Assembly: GCA_964384625.1 (NCBI GenBank) | Contig: CAYLNH010000360.1 | Span: 1 to 5,906 of the forward strand | Origin: CAYLNH01 sp964384625 | Lineage (GTDB): Bacteria > Verrucomicrobiota > Lentisphaeria > JABSQK01 | Length of the DNA stretch: 5,906 nucleotides | Direction of reading: 5' to 3' | Shown: piece after piece, positions 1 through 4,962 of the stretch | Numbering within the stretch: position 1 is the stretch's first letter | How the letters are laid out: each line of letters begins with the position of its first letter | The notes under the pieces: generated by a model | The model's database searches: none | What the model was told of the DNA's origin: nothing | Seen by the model: only the letters and a program-made list of their open reading frames with translations | Position numbers and translations under genes: made by a program

Positions 1-247
1 GCCGCGGTCGTCTCGACCGCGCATCTTGTCTCGTGAGCATCCCTGCTCACGCCGCGGCGCGGAGCGCAATCGTGGCCGCGGTCGTCTCGACCGCGCATCT
101 TATCTCGTGAGCATCCCTGCTCACGCCGCGGCGCGGAGCGCAATCGTGGCCGCGGTCGTCTCGACCGCGCATCTTATCTCGTGAGCATCCCTGCTCACGC
201 CGCGGCGCGGAGCGCAATCGTGGCCGCGGTCGTCTCGACCGCGCATC
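1..247. repeat. 74-bp tandem repeat array, 3.3 copies, two hairpins per unit
   Basis: Copies run 1-74, 75-148 and 149-222, with a partial fourth at 223-247. Copies 2 and 3 are identical; copy 1 differs only by G at 28 (A at 102 and 176). Each unit holds two perfect inverted repeats. Hairpin A is an 8-bp stem around TCT (3-21, 77-95, 151-169, 225-243). Hairpin B is GTGAGCA-TCCC-TGCTCAC (33-50, 107-124, 181-198). The period is not a multiple of three, so the array cannot encode a regular protein repeat, and open frames crossing it are artefacts. There is no unique spacer inside the units, so it is not a CRISPR array. It starts at base 1, so the true copy number is unknown and could also be collapsed in assembly. 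Its function is not known. Confidence 0.95.
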
Positions 248-263
248 CCCGACTTCTGTCGGG
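248..263. repeat. Hairpin at the right edge of the tandem array
   Basis: CCCGAC-TTCT-GTCGGG is a perfect 6-bp stem with a 4-nt loop. It begins where the fourth copy of the 74-bp unit stops matching, so it replaces the second half of that unit. It marks the boundary between the repeat array and the coding-like stretch that starts at 264. No U-tract follows it, so it is not a good intrinsic terminator. It may be a third member of the family of short mobile or structural palindromes seen in the array; that is inference. Confidence 0.6.
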
Positions 264-405
264 AACATCAAGAACGACTACATACTCAACGCCGCGGAGA
301 ACGCCGGCGTCTGGGCCGATATCGATCAGTAGTGTGAGAACTATGGCGACTTCTGCGACTATCTCGCGGAGGCCCGCGCCTATGATGACCACGACAACTG
401 CCCGC
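264..405 (+). pseudogene. Possible remnant of an upstream coding sequence, interrupted by TAG
   Basis: The frame whose codons start at 264 reads NIKNDYILNAAENAGVWADI and two more residues, then TAG at 330-332. It continues as CENYGDFCDYLAEARAYDDH and beyond before losing coding character near 405. Third codon positions before the stop are almost all G or C (19 of 22), as in the real genes here. The composition is ordinary for a folded protein, unlike the Ser/Thr/Arg-rich reading of the neighbouring frame. The stretch starts exactly at the edge of the 248-263 hairpin. It could be the 3' end of a gene whose upstream part was replaced by the repeat array, with further decay after the stop. I do not recognise a family, and chance cannot be excluded in GC-rich DNA. 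It overlaps the start of the FHA gene in another frame. Confidence 0.3.
368..372 (+). promoter_or_regulatory. Ribosome binding site of the FHA gene
   Basis: GGAGG lies 9 nt before ATG 382 and 12 nt before the in-frame ATG at 385. It favours 382 over the upstream in-frame ATGs at 181, which lies inside the repeat array, and at 343. Confidence 0.65.
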
Positions 406-711
406 CCCGCTCAACTCCGGCTCTATTGGGATTGCTGCCAGCGCCACTTCGTCAAGCTGACACGCCCTGGCGATTTGCTCCTTGGTTCGTCACCTCGAGC
501 CGACATCCAAGTGCCCGACCGAACCGTTTCCGGCCTGCATTGCACATTCAGCCGCGACGGCTCGGGTCACACGTTCATCAGTGACCTCAACTCGCGCAAC
601 GGCACGCGGGTCAATGGCCGCCCGCTACGTGCTCGACTGCAGCTGGAATCTGGCGATCTCATCCAGATTGGCTATGTTAGCATCATCTTTCTCGACGAGG
701 CCGAGCTGTGA
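382..711 (+). CDS. Small FHA-domain protein (phosphothreonine reader)
   Basis: The 109-residue protein is almost entirely one forkhead-associated domain, the module that binds phosphothreonine peptides, usually those made by Ser/Thr kinases. After a short Thr-rich start, the domain begins near residue 12. Recognisable parts are the first loop LLLGSSPRADIQVPD (33-47), VSGLHCTF (49-56) with the conserved Ser50 and His53, and SDLNSRNGTRVNGR (67-80) with the conserved Asn-Gly-Thr and Asn-Gly. The Arg of the canonical Gly-Arg pair is replaced (Gly36-Ser37), so phosphopeptide affinity may be altered. There is no signal peptide or membrane segment, so it is probably cytoplasmic. ATG 382 is chosen because GGAGG sits 9 nt upstream; longer versions run into the repeat array and have non-coding-like sequence. 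Its stop lies 17 nt before the kinase start, so the two are probably cotranslated, with the kinase or its targets as likely ligand (inference). Confidence 0.88.
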   Translation: MMTTTTARPAQLRLYWDCCQRHFVKLTRPGDLLLGSSPRADIQVPDRTVSGLHCTFSRDGSGHTFISDLNSRNGTRVNGRPLRARLQLESGDLIQIGYVSIIFLDEAEL

Positions 712-716
712 GGCCC

Positions 717-722
717 GGAGGA
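717..722 (+). promoter_or_regulatory. Ribosome binding site of the kinase gene
   Basis: GGAGGA lies 6 nt before ATG 729. It supports 729 as the start over the in-frame GTG at 708, which overlaps the FHA stop codon and has no such site. Confidence 0.75.
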
Positions 723-728
723 CCAGTC

Positions 729-1715
729 ATGGCCATTGACGATAACCGCAACACCAGCGTGGTGCCCGATCCGCCGGACGCTTTTGCCCCGCGCTATCCG
801 GATGAAGGCGCCGGCTTTGCCCGCTACCGGAAGCTGGCTTGCATTGGCGAAGGCGGCATGGCGCGCGTCTACAAAGCCTTCGACCCCGAGCTCGACCGGG
901 ATGTCGCTCTGAAGGTCCTTCCGCGCGGGATTCAGACCACCGGGGAAAAGCGCGAACGCTTCCGGCGCGAGGTCCAGCTTCTGGCCGGCTTGAGTATTCC
1001 CGGGATTACCCGCGTGTTTGACTGCGGCGATCACGAGGGGTGGCAATATTTCACCATGGAACTCATCACCGGGCCGACGCTGAAGGAGTACCTCCACAGC
1101 CAAAGTGTGTCATTGGACCGCAAGCTCGAGATCATCCGTTCCCTGGCGGACATCCTTGCTCGGCTGCACACGAAAGACATTGTGCATCGCGACCTGAAAC
1201 CGTCCAACATCATGTTTCGCGACAATGACGAACCGGTGCTGACCGACTTCGGCATTGCCAAGAGTTTTGCGACGGAGACCCGACTGGACTTAACCGCCGA
1301 GGACACGCGGCAGGGCACGCCGTTCTACATGTCGCCGGACAAACCCAGCGTACTGAAAGATCTGGCCGTCGCGAAGAAGGCGGATGTCTACTCCCTCGCC
1401 GTGGTCGCCTATGAACTGCTCAACAACCGGCTGCCCTACAACGTCGAGAACCTGACGCCGCATGAATGCCTCACCGTCATCCGTGAAGAACTGCCGAGCG
1501 ATTTCGGCGAAGAACTGGCCATCCCCGCGAATGTCAGGGCCGCAATCTTCCAGGCGCTGGCGAAGGACCCGGAGGCCCGGCCCGATATTTCGACCTTCTC
1601 TGCCCAGATCCGTGCCGGGGCCAAAGCTCCGATCAACGTGCGCCGCGTGATTGCGCTGGTGTTGATCCTCCTCGGTCTGCTACTCATCCTCGCCGGCATC
1701 GTCGCCGGTTCGTGA
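729..1715 (+). CDS. Hanks-type Ser/Thr protein kinase with C-terminal membrane anchor
   Basis: This 328-residue eukaryotic-like kinase transfers phosphate from ATP to Ser/Thr residues. All core motifs are present: glycine loop GEGGMARVYKA (40-50), ATP lysine in VALKVL (Lys62), the alpha-C glutamate (Glu81), catalytic loop HRDLKPSN (153-160) and DFG (173-175). The activation loop is rich in Thr (182, 184, 189, 193, 197) and ends in TPFYMSPD (197-204), where Asp replaces the usual Glu of the APE/SPE motif. DVYSLAVVAYELL (219-231) is helix F, with Ala for the usual Gly. A single hydrophobic helix at about 307-325 is followed by only a few residues, so the kinase is tail-anchored with its catalytic domain in the cytoplasm. 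It has no PASTA, TPR or other sensor domain, unlike many larger bacterial kinases. It lies 17 nt downstream of the FHA gene and is probably cotranscribed with it; the FHA protein is a likely partner. The natural substrate cannot be read from the sequence. Confidence 0.95.
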   Translation: MAIDDNRNTSVVPDPPDAFAPRYPDEGAGFARYRKLACIGEGGMARVYKAFDPELDRDVALKVLPRGIQTTGEKRERFRREVQLLAGLSIPGITRVFDCGDHEGWQYFTMELITGPTLKEYLHSQSVSLDRKLEIIRSLADILARLHTKDIVHRDLKPSNIMFRDNDEPVLTDFGIAKSFATETRLDLTAEDTRQGTPFYMSPDKPSVLKDLAVAKKADVYSLAVVAYELLNNRLPYNVENLTPHECLTVIREELPSDFGEELAIPANVRAAIFQALAKDPEARPDISTFSAQIRAGAKAPINVRRVIALVLILLGLLLILAGIVAGS

Positions 1716-2015
1716 CGTCACTGCAGCATCCCGGGCCGGCTGCGGCAGTGGGGACGCGCGGGGGGAGCTGCCCGGCGAAACAACGTATTCATCCGGCAGA
1801 CAAGGTTTGCCCCGCCGGCGTGTTTGCCGTTGCGGGGTAAACCGGGGCGTTCTCGGAAGAGCACAGACACAATCCGGGGAATCGTGAGGCCGAATGTCGC
1901 CACCCCTTCTCGCGGTGGGTGTCGCTGGGGCGGCGGCCGACCGCCGCCCCGGCGACGCTTGCATTGGCCCTGCGGGCCGGGTTGCTGTGCTGTTCGATGT
2001 CCGCGCAGAACTCCG
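1716..2015. other. Convergent intergenic region with hairpins, no gene
   Basis: This 300-bp spacer separates the plus-strand kinase from the minus-strand SmpA-like gene. Open frames crossing it show no recognisable domain or coding-like composition. It contains a bulged hairpin at 1810-1837 (6 bp plus 4 bp around GTGTTT), the strong hairpin at 1921-1956, and a small one at 1966-1978 (GGCCC-TGC-GGGCC). None is followed by a clear U-tract on either strand. Confidence 0.7.
1921..1956. terminator. Strong hairpin in the convergent spacer, possible bidirectional terminator
   Basis: The arms 1921-1936 and 1941-1956 pair over 16 bp around loop CCGA, with one T-G wobble on the plus-strand transcript; most pairs are G-C. 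It lies 59 nt past the stop of the minus-strand SmpA-like gene and 205 nt past the kinase stop. There is no U-run on either side, so a classical intrinsic terminator is not demonstrated. Transcript stabilisation or U-less termination at this convergent junction is the simplest reading. Confidence 0.45.
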
Positions 2016-2450
2016 TTACGGTTGATCGGCAGGCGTATCCGAGCCCTCTTCAGGCGGGCTCGAGTCCTTTTCTGCCTTGTCCGGATCTTCTTTCAGGGGC
2101 TTGCGCCATTTGACCAGCTTGTTGTTCTCGAATTCGAGCACGTGGGACTTCCAGGTCGGCATTCCCAGGCCGCCGGAATGGGTATAGACCAGGGAGGTCG
2201 TCTGATTCCCCTCCTCGCCGGAGGTCACCCAGACACCGTCGCCGAGCAAAGTCTGCACTTCTTCCCGGCTCATGCCTTCTTTCAGCTTGTCCCAATTCGC
2301 CTCGTTCGGCCCGGCAATCTCGCCCCCGACCGCGGCGCCTTTAACTTCCTTGTAAACGCCGCGCACTTTGACAAAGCCGTAGATTCCGGCTCCGACGACG
2401 ACGACCAGCACGATGAGACAGCCGATGGCGAACTTCTGAGAATTCTTCAT
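2016..2450 (-). CDS. Membrane-anchored SmpA/OmlA (BamE)-like small protein
   Basis: The 144-residue protein begins MKNSQK, followed by one hydrophobic helix at about 7-28. A short linker leads to a compact domain (about 52-118) with the pattern of the SmpA/OmlA family: WDKLKEGMSREEVQTLLGDG (53-72), then WVTSGEE, SLVYT (86-90) and HVLEFENNKLVKWRKP (103-118). In that family the GM-S-EEV-LLG helix and the closing F-NNKLV-W strand are diagnostic. BamE proper is an outer-membrane lipoprotein of the barrel-assembly complex. Here Cys11 precedes rather than follows the hydrophobic core and position 8 is Ala, so a lipobox is unlikely and an uncleaved signal anchor fits better. The tail (about 119-144) is acidic, Pro/Ser-rich and probably disordered. 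The start is set by GAGGA 7 nt upstream; an upstream in-frame ATG at 2507 adds 19 residues without such support. A role in the cell envelope is inference, and the gene should not be called bamE. Confidence 0.8.
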   Translation of the reverse strand: MKNSQKFAIGCLIVLVVVVGAGIYGFVKVRGVYKEVKGAAVGGEIAGPNEANWDKLKEGMSREEVQTLLGDGVWVTSGEEGNQTTSLVYTHSGGLGMPTWKSHVLEFENNKLVKWRKPLKEDPDKAEKDSSPPEEGSDTPADQP

Positions 2451-2457
2451 GTTTCCT

Positions 2458-2462
2458 TCCTC
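2458..2462 (-). promoter_or_regulatory. Ribosome binding site of the SmpA-like gene
   Basis: On the minus strand GAGGA ends 7 nt before ATG 2450, within a purine-rich GAGGAAGGAAAC leader. It decides the start in favour of MKNSQK over the upstream in-frame ATG at 2507. Confidence 0.75.
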
Positions 2463-2661
2463 TTGGTTGCTGAGTAAGGCCCCCGATTCTGCCCCATGAA
2501 GAGACACCCCCGGGTGACCCGATTGCGAAATGCGTTTCTCCTGTCCCGAAATCAGCGCGGAGCAATGCTCCGGCGATGCCTGAGATCTCCCCCGAGCGGG
2601 GAATACCTGAACGGCGATTCCGGGTCTGACGCGGGGGGAACCTGCGTCGATGTACCGTAAC

Positions 2662-2667
2662 TGTCAA
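2662..2667 (-). promoter_or_regulatory. Possible -35 box upstream of the SmpA-like gene
   Basis: The minus strand reads TTGACA here, an exact sigma-70-type -35 consensus, about 210 nt upstream of ATG 2450. No good -10 box follows at 16-18 nt (the best is CAGGTT at 17 nt), so it may be a chance match. It is the only such hexamer I noticed in this spacer. Confidence 0.2.
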
Positions 2668-2891
2668 GCGGGACCGCAGGCTTTCCCGGCATGCGGGCCC
2701 GCCGCGGCACAGGGATATCGGCCGCGTGATCATCCCGTAGACATGGTTCCGTGCTGCCGACGCCGGGTCCGCGCCAATCCTGATGCAACCCGGCCGGGAG
2801 CTCGGGGCAGAATGCGGAGAACAGGAAACGAGCGCGCACGGGCCAATCCGTGGCGGCACGACCGACGCCGAAAACCGTCCGGATGATGAAT

Positions 2892-2911
2892 CGCCGGGCC
2901 CGGGCCCGGCG
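2892..2911. repeat. Perfect 20-bp GC palindrome downstream of the oxidoreductase gene
   Basis: The sequence is identical to its reverse complement over 20 bp and is made only of G and C. It starts 45 nt past the oxidoreductase stop codon at 2957. It could form a hairpin at the 3' end of that transcript and act as a terminator or stabiliser. The minus strand continues ATTCATCATC, with no U-run, so intrinsic termination is unproven. Confidence 0.5.
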
Positions 2912-2956
2912 GCGGGATCGACGGGGTCGTCTCCCGCCCGTACACAACGCTCCCGG

Positions 2957-4246
2957 TCAGTCGTCGCCTGCTCCGGCCGGTCCGGTCGGGACTGTCCGAT
3001 CGCCGGGGACGATCGCGTCATGCTTCCGGAGCAGAGCCCGCACATCGTCAAGAGGGAGTTCCCCGGGGTCCACGCCCGTCCGGGCGCTGAGGGCAGCCAT
3101 GGCTCCGGCCGCTTGCCCCATGGCCATGCAGGGACATTCCACGCGCAGAGCCGAGTTGGCTTCGCGGTCGCTTGCCAGGCAACGTCCGGCCACCAGCATG
3201 AACCGGCTGCCGGCGGGCAGCAACGCGCCGCGCGGAATGGTGGGCAGCGTGCCCTCTTGCAGTGGGCGGCCGTTAATGCCTTTGCCGTCGTTCAGGTGTT
3301 CGTCGATCGGGTAGAACGCATAGCACACGGCGTCATCGTACATCACGCCGGATTCATACTCGGCCACGGTGATTGTCTTCTTGCCCTTGATGGTCACGGT
3401 CTCGCGTATGCCGACTTCCGGGCACACCCAATCGATCCGGAACCCCTCCAGCCCCGGTTGGCGGCGCAGGAATCGATACATGCGCAACAGCGCCTTGCGG
3501 CCTTCCGCCTCCGCCCGGGACCGGCCCTCGCTGGTATCGGCGCCCGGCGCCCGCACGTGGTTTGCATTGTGCCCGTGCTTCCGAAGCAAGGCCCCGGGGC
3601 CGTTGTCATTCCAGGCGACGTCGGTGGTGACCAGTTCGCCGGCGGCGATGGCTGCGTCCGCCGCGGTCTTCAGGGCTTCGTAATCCAAGGCATCCGGGTC
3701 GTAGCCCGAGCACCCGAAGGTCAGTGTCGCAGGCTGAACGATGTCCGGATAGATCAAGTCCAGTCCGGCCAGACCGACGACGTTGGCGTCGCCCGTGGCG
3801 TCAACCAGGGCCCGGGCCCGGCAGGTCTGCAGGCCCGACTTCGTGCAGACCTGCATTGTCCAGGCCCCGTCCGTGAAGGCCACGGCGGCCGGCATGGCGT
3901 GGAACAGGACATCGACGCCGGCGGCCAAAACAGCATCGTCAGCCACACAGGCGAAGATCGCGGCGTCGAGCCGCAGGTGTCGGCTTCCTTCGGACGCCGG
4001 CGGCACCGGCTGTCCGGTCTCCTCGCAGGTCCGGCAAAACAATTCCCAGCCGATCCCGCCGACGACCTGCGCTCCCCACGCAAAGAAATGGGCCGGATAG
4101 TTGATCCCCCCGATGGTCATCGTGCCGCCGAGCATGCCGTTCTTCTCGACAAGCAGTGTCGAGGCTCCCGCGCGACCGGCCTGTATGGCCGCAACGGCGC
4201 CCGCCGTGCCGCCTCCGATGACAATCACGTCGTAGTCCTGCTTCAT
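2957..4246 (-). CDS. FAD-dependent oxidoreductase (FAD_oxidored, PF12831-like)
   Basis: The 429-residue flavoprotein starts with a Rossmann FAD-binding fold, DYDVIVIGGGTAGAVAAIQA (4-23), holding GGGTAG (11-16). The beta-2 acid that binds the ribose follows at Glu34 in LLVEKNGMLGGTM. The middle part contains ALVDATGDA (146-154), a second typical motif of this fold. The C-terminal FAD motif is VAGRCLASDREANSALRVECP (about 352-372) followed by MAMGQAAGAMAAL (374-386). PEVGIRET (277-284) also matches the FAD_oxidored family, which is abundant in Planctomycetota-, Verrucomicrobiota- and Hydrogenedentota-like bacteria. The substrate is unknown; a role in sugar or organic-acid oxidation is only suggested by the nearby glycosidase remnant. 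There is no signal peptide, so it is probably cytoplasmic. ATG 4246 is chosen because AAAGGA lies 8 nt upstream; ATG 4252 would be 2 nt from it. It follows the small membrane-protein gene by 29 nt, a probable operon. Confidence 0.92.
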   Translation of the reverse strand: MKQDYDVIVIGGGTAGAVAAIQAGRAGASTLLVEKNGMLGGTMTIGGINYPAHFFAWGAQVVGGIGWELFCRTCEETGQPVPPASEGSRHLRLDAAIFACVADDAVLAAGVDVLFHAMPAAVAFTDGAWTMQVCTKSGLQTCRARALVDATGDANVVGLAGLDLIYPDIVQPATLTFGCSGYDPDALDYEALKTAADAAIAAGELVTTDVAWNDNGPGALLRKHGHNANHVRAPGADTSEGRSRAEAEGRKALLRMYRFLRRQPGLEGFRIDWVCPEVGIRETVTIKGKKTITVAEYESGVMYDDAVCYAFYPIDEHLNDGKGINGRPLQEGTLPTIPRGALLPAGSRFMLVAGRCLASDREANSALRVECPCMAMGQAAGAMAALSARTGVDPGELPLDDVRALLRKHDAIVPGDRTVPTGPAGAGDD

Positions 4247-4254
4247 GGTCATAG

Positions 4255-4260
4255 TCCTTT
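4255..4260 (-). promoter_or_regulatory. Ribosome binding site of the oxidoreductase gene
   Basis: On the minus strand AAAGGA ends 8 nt before ATG 4246 and only 2 nt before the in-frame ATG 4252. This spacing decides the start in favour of MKQDYDV. Confidence 0.65.
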
Positions 4261-4275
4261 GTGCCGACGATTCGG

Positions 4276-4551
4276 TCAACGCTCATCCTCTGCATCGTCG
4301 TTATCATCTCTGCTTCGCCTGAGGGCCCGGATCCGCCGGAGGGCGAACACCATCGTACACGCGGAAGTCATCCAGATCATGGGTGACACGACACGCTTCC
4401 AGGTGGTATTAAGCTCGGGGGCGGCTTCCTTCAGCCACAAAGGATACCGGACCACGATCGCGTCGGCATACCGCCCCGCCAGGAGCAGCAGCCCCAGACT
4501 GATCAGCACCAGGAACAGGTTGAGCAAAATCCGTTTCATTGCAGTAAGCAT
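4276..4551 (-). CDS. Small two-helix membrane protein of unknown function
   Basis: The predicted product has 91 residues, with a hydrophobic helix at about 8-26 (LLNLFLVLISLGLLLLAG), a periplasmic-type loop containing LWLKEAAPELNTTW, and a second helix at about 53-71 (VVSPMIWMTSACTMVFAL). A basic patch RRIRALRRSR and an acidic end DDNDDAEDE follow. By the positive-inside rule both termini face the cytoplasm. The hydrophobic helices and the charged tail make it a convincing protein rather than a chance frame. I recognise no family. The start is uncertain: ATG 4551 gives MLTAMKR, while ATG 4539 gives MKR directly; neither has a clear Shine-Dalgarno sequence. It lies 29 nt before the oxidoreductase and is probably cotranscribed. 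It could be a membrane partner of that enzyme, but this is inference. Confidence 0.7.
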   Translation of the reverse strand: MLTAMKRILLNLFLVLISLGLLLLAGRYADAIVVRYPLWLKEAAPELNTTWKRVVSPMIWMTSACTMVFALRRIRALRRSRDDNDDAEDER

Positions 4552-4626
4552 CTACTAAATGGGCTTGGCGCAAGTTTTCCAGCCGGACTCTCCGAATGCG
4601 GGCTTTTGTTCCGTGCGGCGTTGTCG

Positions 4627-4660
4627 GCCGACGCCCCCGCGCCAACAGGGTGGCGTCGGC
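4627..4660. repeat. Strong hairpin, 9-bp stem extended by 3 bp
   Basis: GCCGACGCC (4627-4635) pairs perfectly with GGCGTCGGC (4652-4660). CCC (4636-4638) pairs with GGG (4648-4650) after a one-base bulge. It lies about 75 nt upstream of the start of the small membrane-protein gene, so on the minus strand it could sit in that gene's leader. No U-tract follows on either strand. Confidence 0.55.
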
Positions 4661-4884
4661 GCCTTCGGCCCCAGGCAGGCCCATCGTTCCGGGGCCTGGC
4701 TTTTCCGATCAGGCCCGCAGGGCCGCAGCACGATCGTCGGCGGCAGCCGGTGCAGCCCCCGGAATCCTGGCGTGTCGTCCCGGAAATCCGGGAGCATATG
4801 TGATTCCGCTGGATCTTCGCTGCTCTGCCAGGCAGTTGCGGCAAAGCGATATGAATATCGTGGTTCGCGCCTACCGAAGCAGAG

Positions 4885-4962
4885 CGCGACGGGGCGTGGA
4901 ATCACGCCTCGGATGTATGGGACGATACACTGGCGGCATCCCTGCCCGAGAGCCCCGTCGCG
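4885..4962. repeat. Compact structured element closed by an 11-bp inverted repeat
   Basis: CGCGACGGGGC (4885-4895) is perfectly complementary to GCCCCGTCGCG (4952-4962). Between them lie TGTAT/ATACA (4914-4918 and 4925-4929) and GGCA-TCCC-TGCC (4935-4946). A local hairpin GGGGCGTG-GAAT-CACGCCTC (4891-4910) competes with the outer stem. The decamer GCATCCCTGC in the third hairpin is also the core of hairpin B of the 74-bp array, so this element may belong to the same repeat family. Whether it is transcribed is unknown. Confidence 0.5.

Larger units (their letters stand above)
2451..2956. other. Intergenic region, 506 bp, no convincing gene
   Basis: Frames open on both strands here read Arg/Pro/Gly-rich and match no family I recognise, as expected for random GC-rich DNA. 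The stretch contains an imperfect promoter-like box (2662-2667, minus strand), a short palindrome at 2558-2572 (CGGAGCA-A-TGCTCCG) and the 20-bp palindrome at 2892-2911. It serves as the leader of the SmpA-like gene and the 3' flank of the oxidoreductase gene. Confidence 0.6.

Noticed and set aside
1..247. CRISPR array
   Set aside because: The whole 74-bp unit repeats without variable spacers and there are no cas genes in the window.
181..381. Longer N-terminus for the FHA protein starting in the repeat array
   Set aside because: The extra residues are Ser/Thr/Ala/Arg-rich reading of a non-coding tandem repeat, and a good ribosome binding site supports ATG 382.
2016..2450. Naming the SmpA-like gene bamE
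   Set aside because: Lipobox geometry is poor and the protein has an anchor and acidic tail not typical of BamE; only the domain resemblance is supported.
2341..3051. 236-codon minus-strand open frame across the 2451-2956 spacer
   Set aside because: The composition is Arg/Pro/Ser-rich without any motif, and it overlaps the ends of two better supported genes.
2783..4558. 591-codon plus-strand open frame
   Set aside because: It is antisense to the oxidoreductase and small membrane-protein genes, has no domain, and is explained by the G/C third-position bias of the real genes.
4675..4704. Intrinsic terminator, CCAGGC/GCCTGG stem followed by TTTT on the plus strand
   Set aside because: The stem is only 6 bp with a long loop, and no plus-strand gene lies upstream of it.
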